Assembly: GCA_934426825.1 (NCBI GenBank) | Contig: CAKRYI010000005.1 | Span: 44,717 to 108,716 of the forward strand | Direction of reading: 5' to 3' | Source of the DNA: an uncultured Acetatifactor sp. | GTDB taxonomy: Bacteria > Bacillota > Clostridia > Lachnospirales > Lachnospiraceae | DNA length: 64,000 nucleotides | Part shown: piece after piece, positions 26,833-36,444 of the stretch | How the letters are laid out: every line of letters begins with the position of its first letter | How positions within the stretch are numbered: position 1 is the first letter of the stretch | The notes under the pieces: model-generated | What the model saw: the letters and a program-made list of their open reading frames with translations, nothing else | Databases searched by the model: none | Told to the model about the DNA's origin: nothing | Made by a program: the position numbers and the translations under genes

Positions 26833-28205
26833 CACAGATAATGCAGGAAAATGTACAGCAAAGTAAATATCTGAAGCCTCAGCGGGAGATTAAGATTTTC
26901 CACTGGGTGGCGGCAGCATTCTTTTTTACGCTGTATGTATTGCCGCAGTATTTCGGAATTCCTTTCCCTTTGTTTGACTTGACGGCGCTTCGCATCATGA
27001 TTGTGATTGTGCTGTTTATGATGCTGGCAGATACGAAAAGAATCAAGGATTTTGTCAATCTTGTGATGACGGAGCCGTTCAGTAAGATTCTGCTTCCGTA
27101 TCTTTGCGTCATCACCTATACCATGGTGCTTCGTGCCGACATCAATGCCTTTTTGAATCCTTTTATTGAGATACTTACGCTTTACCTTTTGGTTTACATG
27201 ATTCGCTCCACACTGGGGGTGGAGAACACCATTCGCATGATTCTTTTGTTTTCCTACCTGATTACCCTTTTGGGAATCGTGGAATACGGAATGGGAAGGT
27301 CACCATTTTCTTATCTGGAGACAATCAAAGGGGTATATACGGGTCAGTTTGTGCGCTCCGGCAGCTACCGCATTATGAGCTCCTGCAACCATTCCCTGGG
27401 ATACGGGCTGATGTTGATTACCATGACGCCCTTTGCCTGTTACGACGAAAAAAAACATGAGGTCAATCTGTTGGCGCATCCCATTTTGCTTTTCCTTCTG
27501 GCGGCAAATGTGTTTTTGTGCGGCTCCCGCTCCACACTGAGTGTCTTTGTGCTGGAAGTGGGAATCATTGTGCTTTTGTCCTCCAAACAGCAGATTAAAA
27601 AGGTGATACTGGTGGGAATCATTGCCCTGATTGTGTTTGCCCTTGTGGTGATTGCCATTCGCAATACTTCCATAGGAAGATACATTCTGTTACAGATTAC
27701 CAGTATCGTGGATGAACTTTTGGGGACGGAGCTTTCGGTGCAGTACGGGGCAAATGTGATGGCGCTCAGCAGCAGTTCCCATTACCGAGACCAGTTGAAA
27801 TATATTTTTACATTAGACTGGCTGAATCCGCTTTTGGGAATCGGCAGAAAACGTTCCTTCCGCTCGGAAATCAACGGCTCGTTTATTGCCTCCGTGGATA
27901 ACTTTTATATTGCGGAATATATCCGCTATGCCTATCCGGGAATGATTGCCTATATTGTGTTTATCGGCAGCTTTCTTGTGGGAATGGTGAAGAGAATGCG
28001 CGTGGATAAATCCGGTCTGCCCAGACTTTTGTTTACCGGGGCGCTTTGCTATATGATTAATTTGAAATGGGTGGATTCTTTGCAGACACTCAAATATCTT
28101 TACATTCTGTTTGCTGTGTTCGTGTGCCTTCCTCCGGTGGAGAAGAAGGAACGGGAAAAAGCAGAATTTCACTCAAAATACCTGAAAAGAGGTGGGGCGC
28201 GATGA
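26829..28205 (+). CDS. O-antigen ligase/polymerase-type membrane protein (Wzy-like)
   Basis: A 458-residue protein with about ten hydrophobic spans, starting at ATG 26829 (ATGA overlap with the preceding stop). The large loop containing GQFVRSGSYRIMSSCNHSLG and the span with LFLLAANVFLCGSRSTLSVF match the Wzy_C/O-antigen ligase pattern, where GSRSxL is characteristic. It would polymerise lipid-linked repeat units on the outer face of the membrane. The next glycosyltransferase starts 4 bases before its stop. Confidence 0.85.
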   Translation: MTQIMQENVQQSKYLKPQREIKIFHWVAAAFFFTLYVLPQYFGIPFPLFDLTALRIMIVIVLFMMLADTKRIKDFVNLVMTEPFSKILLPYLCVITYTMVLRADINAFLNPFIEILTLYLLVYMIRSTLGVENTIRMILLFSYLITLLGIVEYGMGRSPFSYLETIKGVYTGQFVRSGSYRIMSSCNHSLGYGLMLITMTPFACYDEKKHEVNLLAHPILLFLLAANVFLCGSRSTLSVFVLEVGIIVLLSSKQQIKKVILVGIIALIVFALVVIAIRNTSIGRYILLQITSIVDELLGTELSVQYGANVMALSSSSHYRDQLKYIFTLDWLNPLLGIGRKRSFRSEINGSFIASVDNFYIAEYIRYAYPGMIAYIVFIGSFLVGMVKRMRVDKSGLPRLLFTGALCYMINLKWVDSLQTLKYLYILFAVFVCLPPVEKKEREKAEFHSKYLKRGGAR

Positions 28206-29212
28206 AGCCGTTAGTAAGCATAATTGTTCCGATTTATAACGGAGAAAAATATATAGACGCATGTGTGGAATATCTTCTGGCACAGACCTATTCCAATTTA
28301 GAGATTCTGTTGGTGGATGACGGAAGTAAGGACCGCTCCGGGGAAATTTGTGATACATATGCGGAAAAATACGAACAAATCAAAGTAATCCACCAAAAAA
28401 ACGGCGGGGTCAGTACGGCGAGAAACGCCGGCATCCGGCAGGCACAGGGAAAATATATAGCGTTTGTGGATGCGGACGATTATCTGGAGAAGGACGCTGT
28501 TGCGGATAACGTGAAGCTGGCGGAGGAACATCAGGCAGATGTGACGATGTTCTGTTTCTGGTACTACAACGTGGATAAACAAAAGAAAATTCCGAATCCG
28601 TTAGAGGAAGGATTTGTGGGAAACGGGGAGGAATTTTTCCACCGCTTTTTAATCAAAACCATAGACAAAGAGGTGTTTCACGCACCGTGGAATAAACTGA
28701 TTAAAAGACAGCTTCTTGCGGACAATCAAATAGAATTTGACACGCGTTACTGCATTTATGAGGACGCCTGTTTTGTGGCGGAGCTTCTCTCCAAGGCACA
28801 GAAAATTGTAGTCAATCAGGAAATGTATTATCAGTACAATGTGCGCTCTGCGGGGACGCTGATTACCAGCTTCCGGGAAAATTTCTTCGAGTCGGTGACC
28901 CAGCTGTACCGCAACGCCATGGCTTACTGCGCACAATACCGGGACAATGAGCCTCAGGTGGAGCGGTTCAGCCGAATGTACACGGGTCTGGTTATTATGC
29001 ACTTAAAGCAGATTAGCTGCCGGAAAGAACTTGGAAGAGAGGACCGAAAGAGACTGATTGACAAGATATGCGGCAGTGCGGAATTTATGGAGGCTCTGGG
29101 CAAATCCGGTATCCGCGGAAGAAAAAGACTGATTTGCATGCTGCTTCGGAAAAGGCGCTACAGAACCATGGTTTTTCTGTACCGGGTTCTGAATAAACTG
29201 CAGGGAAACTGA
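28202..29212 (+). CDS. Family 2 glycosyltransferase
   Basis: A 336-residue GT-A fold enzyme starting MKPLVSIIVPIYNGEKYIDA, with LLVDDGSKDRSG and FVDADDYLE. APWNKLIKRQLL and YEDACFVAELLSKA match the acceptor half shared with the other EPS GT2 proteins of this locus. ATG 28202 is coupled to the Wzy stop (ATGA). About 100 non-coding bases follow before the next gene. Confidence 0.9.
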   Translation: MKPLVSIIVPIYNGEKYIDACVEYLLAQTYSNLEILLVDDGSKDRSGEICDTYAEKYEQIKVIHQKNGGVSTARNAGIRQAQGKYIAFVDADDYLEKDAVADNVKLAEEHQADVTMFCFWYYNVDKQKKIPNPLEEGFVGNGEEFFHRFLIKTIDKEVFHAPWNKLIKRQLLADNQIEFDTRYCIYEDACFVAELLSKAQKIVVNQEMYYQYNVRSAGTLITSFRENFFESVTQLYRNAMAYCAQYRDNEPQVERFSRMYTGLVIMHLKQISCRKELGREDRKRLIDKICGSAEFMEALGKSGIRGRKRLICMLLRKRRYRTMVFLYRVLNKLQGN

Positions 29213-29309
29213 ACACTGTGTGGAACGGTAACTGACAAAAAAAGTGCAAGAAAACACTGACCGGCAGGAAGAATGAGAAACCGTGTATGTAGGAAAGGCA
29301 GAATGAACA

Positions 29310-30284
29310 ATGGAAGAATCGTCCTTAAAAAAAATACAGTATAAGCTGCAGGACCATATGCTGCTTGGCTCTGTATTTGATGCTGTCATGAAAAAAACAA
29401 AGTACCGGGATGAAAAACTGTCCTTTTTATACAATGTGATGGTGGGACAAAAACACCGGATGCTTTATTATAAACGCCTGAAAAAAGAATACTGGGAGAA
29501 ATGCACCGCGGAAAGGCCGTGGGAGCGGGAGGCAAAACAGGCAAATCCGAAACAGATATGGTTTTGCTGGCTGCAGGGAATGAAGGAGGCGCCGCCTTTA
29601 GTGCAGAAATGCTATGAATCCCTGAAAAAAAATCTGCCGGACCGCACCATAACGGTGATTGATGCGGACAATGTCTTTGAGTACATTACCCTGCCGGAAC
29701 AGATTATGGAAAAGTGGAAGAAAGGGATTTTAAAACCGGCACACTTTTCCGACTTAATCAGGCTGGAGCTTTTGATACGCTACGGCGGGTACTGGATTGA
29801 TGCAACGGTTTACTGTACCGACGCAAAGCTGCTTCGTTATACGGATGAAATGCCGATTTTTATGTACAGCTTTTATTATTTCGGCTTTAACCCGGAAATT
29901 ATGGAAACCAACAACTGGTTTTTGTACGGCACAACGAATCAGAACATTTTATGTCTGACAAGAGCTTTTTTGTATGAATACTGGAAAGAAAAGAATCGCG
30001 CGGTGGACTATTTCATATTCCATCTGTTCATGACAATGGCGTGTGAATTTTATGAGGAGGAGTACCGGGCAATGCCCATTGTCAGTCAGGTGGAATCCCA
30101 TATTCTGGCAACTTATATGGGACAGCCCTTCGATGCTTTGAAGTACAGGGTACTCACGGTTCGCTGCGGCTTTCATAAGCTGAGCACGCGGTTTGGCGAA
30201 AAGGAAACAACAGGACAAAATACATTTTATCAATATTTCATGGAAGGAAAACTTCCCGGAAGGGAAAAGGGGCAGGAGGAGTAA
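29310..30284 (+). CDS. Capsular polysaccharide synthesis-type glycosyltransferase
   Basis: A 324-residue protein with the segment IWFCWLQGMKEAPPLVQKC and FSDLIRLELLIRYGGYWIDA. These belong to the Caps_synth/GT32-like transferases, in which the RYGGYWIDAT region carries the DxD-type metal site. AGGAAAGG lies upstream of ATG 29310. It starts a run of two GT32-like enzymes; the next gene begins 1 base after its stop. The sugar is unknown. Confidence 0.85.
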   Translation: MEESSLKKIQYKLQDHMLLGSVFDAVMKKTKYRDEKLSFLYNVMVGQKHRMLYYKRLKKEYWEKCTAERPWEREAKQANPKQIWFCWLQGMKEAPPLVQKCYESLKKNLPDRTITVIDADNVFEYITLPEQIMEKWKKGILKPAHFSDLIRLELLIRYGGYWIDATVYCTDAKLLRYTDEMPIFMYSFYYFGFNPEIMETNNWFLYGTTNQNILCLTRAFLYEYWKEKNRAVDYFIFHLFMTMACEFYEEEYRAMPIVSQVESHILATYMGQPFDALKYRVLTVRCGFHKLSTRFGEKETTGQNTFYQYFMEGKLPGREKGQEE

Positions 30285-30285
30285 G

Positions 30286-31140
30286 ATGGAAACAACAAAT
30301 AAAAACAAACAGGGAAGTATACCGAAGATTATTCATTATTGCTGGTTTGGCGGAAAGCCGCTTCCGGCAGATTTGCAGAAGTGCGTGGATTCATGGAGCA
30401 AGCTGGAAGGCTATCAGGTGATGCGCTGGGATGAGAGCAACTGCTCTTTTGATGAGAATGAGTTTGTGAGAAAGACTTATGCGGAAAAGCAGTTGGGATT
30501 TATCGGGGACTATTACCGGTTAAAGGCGGTTTACGAGTACGGCGGAATTTATTTGGACACGGATGTAAAGGTATGCAAATCCTTTGATTCCCTGTTGCAG
30601 TACCCGGCATTTTTCAATTTTATATTCGATTGTTCCGTGGGCTCTGCGATTATCGGGGCGCAGCCGGGGAATCCTCTGATTAAGAACCTTTTAAATCTGT
30701 ATGATATTACCACTTTCGGTAAAAACGAGGACGGCAAAATTTTCAATTTCCGGGACGGAAAACTGGTTGTGGACGGCTATGCCACCAGCAATTACTATTA
30801 TACCTACTATATTTTAAAGAATTATCCGCAGTTTCGGCTGAACAATAAGTTTCAGGATATGGGGGATTTCGTTATTTTCCCCAAGGAACTGTTTGAAATC
30901 GGAACGCTGACCGGAAAGCATTATGCCGTGCATTTATGTGCCGGGGAGTGGCGTCTGAAAACGGATGACAGCAAGACATTTAAAAACAGGGTGAAAAAGC
31001 TGATCGGAAAGTGGCCATGGCTGTTTGACAAAGTGCAGATTATGGTGCGAAAGAAGCGTTATGACAGATTGAAAACGGAAATCCCGTTTTACGCATATTC
31101 TGTGGCGCAGCAGGAAAACAGACCGCTGCCCGAACTGTAA
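30286..31140 (+). CDS. GT32-family glycosyltransferase (DXD sugar-binding)
   Basis: A 284-residue protein. IPKIIHYCWFGGKPLP at the N-terminus and FIGDYYRLKAVYEYGGIYLD plus TDVKV hold the OCH1/GT32 signature with a DxD metal site. The predicted product is a cytoplasmic transferase for the EPS repeat unit. GGCAGGAGGAG just before ATG 30286 fixes the start; the frame is also open upstream inside the preceding gene. Confidence 0.87.
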   Translation: METTNKNKQGSIPKIIHYCWFGGKPLPADLQKCVDSWSKLEGYQVMRWDESNCSFDENEFVRKTYAEKQLGFIGDYYRLKAVYEYGGIYLDTDVKVCKSFDSLLQYPAFFNFIFDCSVGSAIIGAQPGNPLIKNLLNLYDITTFGKNEDGKIFNFRDGKLVVDGYATSNYYYTYYILKNYPQFRLNNKFQDMGDFVIFPKELFEIGTLTGKHYAVHLCAGEWRLKTDDSKTFKNRVKKLIGKWPWLFDKVQIMVRKKRYDRLKTEIPFYAYSVAQQENRPLPEL

Positions 31141-31161
31141 GTGGTGGAAAGGTAGAGCAAG

Positions 31162-31737
31162 ATGGAAAGATTTTCGGAGCGCTTTGTCCGCTTGGTGAAT
31201 GAACAGATAAGCGGAATTTCATGGACAACCTTATTTTTGATGGTTATCGTGGCAATTTTGCTGGTACATATGGCAGTGCTGATTTATTCCAGACTGAAGG
31301 AGACACAGGTCGGCGCGGGAAAAGAGATTTTATGGATCCTACTCGCGGCATATGCCTGCTTTCTGTTCCAGATTACATTCTTTAACCGGGAGGACGGAAG
31401 CCGTCAGGGAATATTCACCGATATTTCGTGGTGGCTGAAAAGCGGAACTTTTGAGATGTCGGACCAGATGGTATATGACCTGCTAAATATCCTTTTGTTT
31501 GTACCGTGGGGATTTTTGCTGGCGCTGTTGAGAGGGCGTGAGCGTGCATTAAGAAAGCTGCTTTTAGTGCTGTGTTACTGCTTTTTAAGCAGTTTTCTCA
31601 TTGAGTGTATCCAGCTTTTGACTCACAGAGGCTATTTTGAACTGATGGATATTCTCACCAATGTGGCGGGCGGTATTCTGGGCGCAGTGGTTGGTACGTT
31701 ATTTATGTCCGGGGGACGAAGAGGAAATAAGGAGTAA
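31162..31737 (+). CDS. VanZ-like membrane protein
   Basis: A 191-residue protein with four or five hydrophobic spans, including LFLMVIVAILLVHMAVLIY, IPWG-like LLNILLFVPWGFLLALL and the terminal VAGGILGAVVGTLFM. The LNILLFVPWG and SFLIECIQLLTHRGYFELMDILTN segments are the VanZ family core. The function of VanZ proteins outside teicoplanin resistance is unknown; several sit in cell-envelope loci as here. The CotH-like gene starts 4 bases after its stop. Confidence 0.88.
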   Translation: MERFSERFVRLVNEQISGISWTTLFLMVIVAILLVHMAVLIYSRLKETQVGAGKEILWILLAAYACFLFQITFFNREDGSRQGIFTDISWWLKSGTFEMSDQMVYDLLNILLFVPWGFLLALLRGRERALRKLLLVLCYCFLSSFLIECIQLLTHRGYFELMDILTNVAGGILGAVVGTLFMSGGRRGNKE

Positions 31738-31740
31738 GGA

Positions 31741-33900
31741 ATGGACAAGAAAAAGAAATTTTCCGTAAAGGATATTATCGTGATTCTGTTGAGCGGTCTT
31801 GCCGTGGTGGGACTGGTATTCATTATCTGGTCCTCAAACCAAAGGCAGCAGCAGGAAGAAAAATATCTGGAGGAAATCAGCAGCGAATACGAATCTTCGG
31901 GACACCGGCTCACCCAGTCGGAGGCGGCAGAGAATCTTGTCATCAATGAGGTGAATCAGGGTGGATTTGTGGAACTTTATAACTGCAGCGACCGGGCGGA
32001 TATTCCGTTGGACGGCTGTATTGTCAGTGTGAACGGACAAAAGAAATACGAATTTACGCAGGGACAGACCCTTGAGGCGGGCGGGTTTGTGTGCGTGGAC
32101 AATTTAGGTACGTTACAGAAAGGTGACATTGTCAGCTTTTCCCTGCCGGATGCGGAGCCTTTCGTAAGCCTTATGGTGCCGGAGCTTCCGGACGGGGCAA
32201 GCTACGCAAGAACAGAGGACGGCGGCATTGCCTTTGGAATCAGGGAAGAGAGCCGGGAGGAGAGCAATGCAAACGCAGAGAATCTGGCGGTCACGGGTTT
32301 GGCATTTTCCGTGCCGGGCGGATTTTACGATAACGCATTTTCACTGGAGCTTTCAGCCGGAGAGGGCATGAAAATCTATTATACGCTGGACGGCTCCGAG
32401 CCGACAGAGGATTCCCTTTTATATGAGGAGCCTATCAGCATTCAGAACCGGAGCGGTTCCTCCAACATGGCGCTTGCCGTCAATGAAAGAATGGATTATT
32501 CCGGTGCTTTTCAGCCCTCCGGCATTACCATGGGAACGGTGGTAAAAGCGGTGGCGGTAGACTCTCAGGGAAAAGCAGGTGAGGTGGAGACACGGTCTTA
32601 CTTTGTGGGAGTTACCAATGCCGCAGATGTGGCAAATATGCCTGTGATTTCCATATCCACCGATGCGGGCAATCTGTTTGACTATTATGAAGGTATCTAT
32701 GTGAAGGGACGCACCTACGAGGATGCCATCGCCATGGGAGCCGACGGCGGCGGTACAGCCAATTACTATAACAACTGGCAGCGGGAAGTTACCATGGAAT
32801 TTTTTGACGATAAGAAGGATAAAACTTACGAGGAAAAAATGTCCATGGGAATTCTGATAGACATCAGCACAACGGCGGCGCAGAAGGGACTTGTGCTCTA
32901 CGGACAGGGACAGGCGCAGACGGGAAGCGGGCTGGAGAATTTCTATCACGGAGAGGAAGGCAGCATTACCCTGCAGACGCACCTGCACGACAATGCCTTT
33001 ATGACAAGGGATTATCTGGCGGCAAATTTGCTGCAGGACACCACGGTACAGGCAAGGGATATGGAACTGTGCGCCGTATTTTTGAATGGTGAATATTGGG
33101 GCGTCTATATGTTAAAAGGTGAATATGATGCGGAACTGATTGCCGAAAAGTACGGGGTGGATGCGGATAATGTGTCCGTCATCCAATACGGGATTGAGGG
33201 CAGCAGTCCGTTGGAGCAGCACGGATATGCTGATTTATACCGCTATGTGACGGAAAATGATTTGTCCGTGGAGGAAAATTACAGAAATGTCACCGAACAG
33301 ATGGATGTGGACAATTATCTGGAATATTTCTGCGCCAATATGTATCTTGCCAATTCCCTCTATGGTTCGGATTATGTGACGGCATGGAGAACGGACTCTG
33401 CGGGAGACGGGGAATACGAGGACGGCAGATGGCGTTACCTCATGCCCCGGATGGACGGCAGTATGGCAAACAGTGCGTCCAGCAGACTGAGCACGGACAG
33501 TATCGACTCGTATCTCATGCCTTCCGTGACGGAGGACGCCTTTTTCAGGTCGCTTATGCAGAATGAGGAATTTCGCACAAAGCTGCAGAGCACCATGGAG
33601 AGAATGGCAGCAGAAGTATTTGCGCCTGAAAAGGCAGAGAAAGTGTTAAACGACCTGACGGTGGCAAGAAGGAAAGCCACCGTCAACAATTACAGACGTT
33701 TTGTGGGCAATATGGACGATTCCGCCTATACGAGGGAGGCGGCAAACCTTTTAGAATTTTTCCAAAACAGGGGAGAGTTCATTCTGAAGTACACGGAGGA
33801 AGAGGTGTCCGGCGAGCGTTCTGTTGATACGCCTGCGGAGGAGACTATGGAACAGGATAATACAGTAAATCAGGTAAGTGAGGATGGAACAGATGAATAG
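31741..33900 (+). CDS. Membrane-anchored CotH-kinase-family protein
   Basis: A 719-residue protein. Its N-terminal anchor IIVILLSGLAVVGLVFII is followed by a lamin-tail-like beta domain (LVINEVNQGGFVELYNCSD, about residues 60-150). A chitobiase C-terminal-like repeat comes next (AGEGMKIYYTLDGSEPTEDS, about residue 215). The last 420 residues form a CotH domain with VFLNGEYWGVYMLKGEYDAE and RWRYLMPRMDGSMAN. CotH proteins are atypical secreted protein kinases of spore coats; related forms occur in polysaccharide loci. The active-site Asp appears kept in RMDGS. It may modify an extracellular partner of the EPS machinery, which is inference. Confidence 0.85.
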   Translation: MDKKKKFSVKDIIVILLSGLAVVGLVFIIWSSNQRQQQEEKYLEEISSEYESSGHRLTQSEAAENLVINEVNQGGFVELYNCSDRADIPLDGCIVSVNGQKKYEFTQGQTLEAGGFVCVDNLGTLQKGDIVSFSLPDAEPFVSLMVPELPDGASYARTEDGGIAFGIREESREESNANAENLAVTGLAFSVPGGFYDNAFSLELSAGEGMKIYYTLDGSEPTEDSLLYEEPISIQNRSGSSNMALAVNERMDYSGAFQPSGITMGTVVKAVAVDSQGKAGEVETRSYFVGVTNAADVANMPVISISTDAGNLFDYYEGIYVKGRTYEDAIAMGADGGGTANYYNNWQREVTMEFFDDKKDKTYEEKMSMGILIDISTTAAQKGLVLYGQGQAQTGSGLENFYHGEEGSITLQTHLHDNAFMTRDYLAANLLQDTTVQARDMELCAVFLNGEYWGVYMLKGEYDAELIAEKYGVDADNVSVIQYGIEGSSPLEQHGYADLYRYVTENDLSVEENYRNVTEQMDVDNYLEYFCANMYLANSLYGSDYVTAWRTDSAGDGEYEDGRWRYLMPRMDGSMANSASSRLSTDSIDSYLMPSVTEDAFFRSLMQNEEFRTKLQSTMERMAAEVFAPEKAEKVLNDLTVARRKATVNNYRRFVGNMDDSAYTREAANLLEFFQNRGEFILKYTEEEVSGERSVDTPAEETMEQDNTVNQVSEDGTDE

Positions 33901-35416
33901 TCGTGCAGCAAATTCCGCAAAGAATATGCTATCCGGTTTTACCTATCAGTTTGTCACGCTGGTTCTGAGTTTTGTGTCCAGAACCGTTTTCGTGAGGACT
34001 TTGGGAACAGAGTATCTGGGATTAAACGGTATTTTTTCCGATGTGCTGAATCTGTTGTCCATGGCGGATTTAGGGTTCAGCACCACCATGGCATACAGCT
34101 TTTACAAACCGCTGGCAGAGCATGACGAGAGCAAGATGGCGGGATTGATTCATTTTTATAAGCGGGTGTACAGTGTGATTGCCGTTACCGTGACGGTGTG
34201 CGGCATTGCGGTGATTCCTTTTTTGAAATATATCATTAACACGGAAAAAGAGATAGAACACCTGACCGTATACTACTTGTTTTCCCTCGCCAATGTGGTG
34301 ATTTCCTATCTGTTTATTTATAAATCCACTATTTTGACGGCGGACCAGAAAAACTACAAGGTAGTCAATATTTCCATCTGGACGAATCTGTTAAAGACGG
34401 TATTACAGATAGCGGCGCTGTTACTTTTGCATAACTATATTATTTATCTCGCCATCGGCGTAGTCATTCAGTTTGCCAACAACCTGATTGCATCGAAGGA
34501 GGCGGAGAAGCAGTATCCATTTATCAAAAACGGCGGAGACATTACAAAGGAAGAGGAAAAGAGTATTTTCAAAAACATGAAATCGGTTTTCCTGTATAAA
34601 TTCAGCGGTACGCTGTTCAATGCGACGGATAATATCCTGATTTCCGTGCTTATCGGAACGGCGATGGCAGGTATCTACTCCAACTATCTGATGGTAAGCA
34701 ATAAGCTGCTTCTGGCGGTTCAGATTATTTTCTCGGCGTTGACGGCAAGTATCGGCAATGTCATTGTGAAGGAAAAATCCGAAAAGCGGTATGAGATATT
34801 CCGCGCCACGCAGTCGGTCAGCTTTATCATGTGCGGCATTATTGTCAGCGCGTTCTGTATTCTGGCAAACGATTTGGTGGCGGTCTGGCTGGGCAGCGAG
34901 TTTACCATAGGCACGGGTGCCATTCTTGCCATGACGCTCAATACCTACCTGTCCTGTGTGCTGCAGCCGCTCTGGGTTTACCGGGATGCCACGGGCATGT
35001 ATGTGCGGACAAAATATATTATGTTTGCGGGTGCGGTGCTCAATATTATCCTTTCTGTATTGCTCGGTATGTGGATAGGGCTTGCGGGAATTATTCTGGC
35101 GTCGGCGCTGGCAAGACTGGGAACCTATTTCTGGTATGAGCCTAAGATTTTATTCCGAGAGTATTTTGAGAGGGGAGCGTCAGGCTATTATCTGGCACTT
35201 CTTAAGAATGTGGTGCTGGTCATACTCACGATTCTTCTTCTGTATCATACATTGGGAAAATGGAAGGCACAGAACTGGTTACAGCTTATCGGTAAGGGAG
35301 CCGTGATTGGCATTATCTGTTGTCTTGTTTTTGTGGCGGCTTACTGCCGGACAGAAGGATTTCGTATGATTTGTAACAAGCTGAAGGGATTTTTGGGAAA
35401 GAAAGGGAACAAATGA
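33893..35416 (+). CDS. Polysaccharide flippase (Wzx, MOP superfamily)
   Basis: About 507 residues with 12-14 hydrophobic spans. The N-terminal FVSRTVFVRTLGTEYLGLNGIF is characteristic of Gram-positive EPS flippases, and LYKFSGTLFNATDNILISVLIG marks the second half. It flips lipid-linked repeat units across the membrane. ATG 33893 has a GAGGATGGAACAG site; GTG 33878 is an in-frame alternative. The start overlaps the CotH stop and its own stop overlaps the next glycosyltransferase (ATGA). Confidence 0.92.
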   Translation: MNSRAANSAKNMLSGFTYQFVTLVLSFVSRTVFVRTLGTEYLGLNGIFSDVLNLLSMADLGFSTTMAYSFYKPLAEHDESKMAGLIHFYKRVYSVIAVTVTVCGIAVIPFLKYIINTEKEIEHLTVYYLFSLANVVISYLFIYKSTILTADQKNYKVVNISIWTNLLKTVLQIAALLLLHNYIIYLAIGVVIQFANNLIASKEAEKQYPFIKNGGDITKEEEKSIFKNMKSVFLYKFSGTLFNATDNILISVLIGTAMAGIYSNYLMVSNKLLLAVQIIFSALTASIGNVIVKEKSEKRYEIFRATQSVSFIMCGIIVSAFCILANDLVAVWLGSEFTIGTGAILAMTLNTYLSCVLQPLWVYRDATGMYVRTKYIMFAGAVLNIILSVLLGMWIGLAGIILASALARLGTYFWYEPKILFREYFERGASGYYLALLKNVVLVILTILLLYHTLGKWKAQNWLQLIGKGAVIGIICCLVFVAAYCRTEGFRMICNKLKGFLGKKGNK

Positions 35417-36423
35417 AGGAAAATCCATTGATAACCGTGATTGTTCCGGTCTATCGGATAGAGAAATATCTGGATCAGTGCATGAAGTCTTTGTGCAGTC
35501 AGACGTATGAGCATTTGGAAATCATTCTGGTGGATGACGGCTCCAACGACGGCTGTCCCGCCATGTGTGATGCCTACGCAGACAGGGATTCCCGGATTTT
35601 GGTCATTCACAAGAAAAACGGCGGTTTGTCGGATGCAAGAAATGTGGCTTTGGATGTGGCAAAGGGAGAGTACATCGCCTTTCTGGACGGGGATGATTAT
35701 GTGGCACCGGACTGGATTGCATGTCTTTACAACGCCATACAGCAGCATAATTGTGAGATAGCGGTCTGCGGGCATTATGTGGTAAATGGGGAGAAGTGTA
35801 CCCACGGAACACCGCCTGTGGAACAGACGAGGGTCTATCCGAAAAAGGAGGCGCTGCTTCTTTTGCTGGAGGACGAGGTGCTGCGCAATTATGTGTGGGA
35901 TAAATTATACAAGAGGGAACTGTTTGCGCAGGTCCGGTTTCCGGTGGGCAGAAGCTACGAGGATTCCGCAGTCATGTATCTTTTGTTTGACAGAGCGCAA
36001 ACCATTTGTCAGGTTCCGGAATATTTATATTATTATATCAAGAGAAGCGGCAGTCTCTCCGCCAATGAAACCAAGCGTGAGTGGCTTGTAAACTGCAGAA
36101 ACATTTTGAAAAATACGAGAGAGAGATACGAATATTTTGCGGGAAAACAGGAGACGGATTTGCAGGCAAAAAGTTTAGTCAGCCTCCAAAAGTATTCCAT
36201 TACATATTTAAACCTTTCCTATGTTCTGCATGATAGGACTGACAGGAAAGACACGATAAAATTTTTAAAGAAACACAGGGATGAGATAAGAAGAAATCCT
36301 GAGATTATAAAAAAGGAAAAAAGACTGGTGGACATTTACACTGCGGCAGCGCCGATAGCATTCGGCTACGCATGGGTTTCTGATTTTTGGAGAGAACATA
36401 AGAAATTCAGAAAAGGAAAGTGA
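35413..36423 (+). CDS. Family 2 glycosyltransferase
   Basis: A 336-residue GT-A enzyme: ITVIVPVYRIEKYLDQCMKS, ILVDDGSNDGC and FLDGDDYVAPDW are the GT2 motifs, and GRSYEDSAVMYLLFDRA is the acceptor-side segment. It is the last sugar transferase of the EPS run. The lasso-type nucleotidyltransferase gene follows only 21 bases later, so transcription may continue into the peptide genes. Confidence 0.9.
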   Translation: MKENPLITVIVPVYRIEKYLDQCMKSLCSQTYEHLEIILVDDGSNDGCPAMCDAYADRDSRILVIHKKNGGLSDARNVALDVAKGEYIAFLDGDDYVAPDWIACLYNAIQQHNCEIAVCGHYVVNGEKCTHGTPPVEQTRVYPKKEALLLLLEDEVLRNYVWDKLYKRELFAQVRFPVGRSYEDSAVMYLLFDRAQTICQVPEYLYYYIKRSGSLSANETKREWLVNCRNILKNTRERYEYFAGKQETDLQAKSLVSLQKYSITYLNLSYVLHDRTDRKDTIKFLKKHRDEIRRNPEIIKKEKRLVDIYTAAAPIAFGYAWVSDFWREHKKFRKGK

Positions 36424-36444
36424 AACAAGGCAGGAGGTATTGGG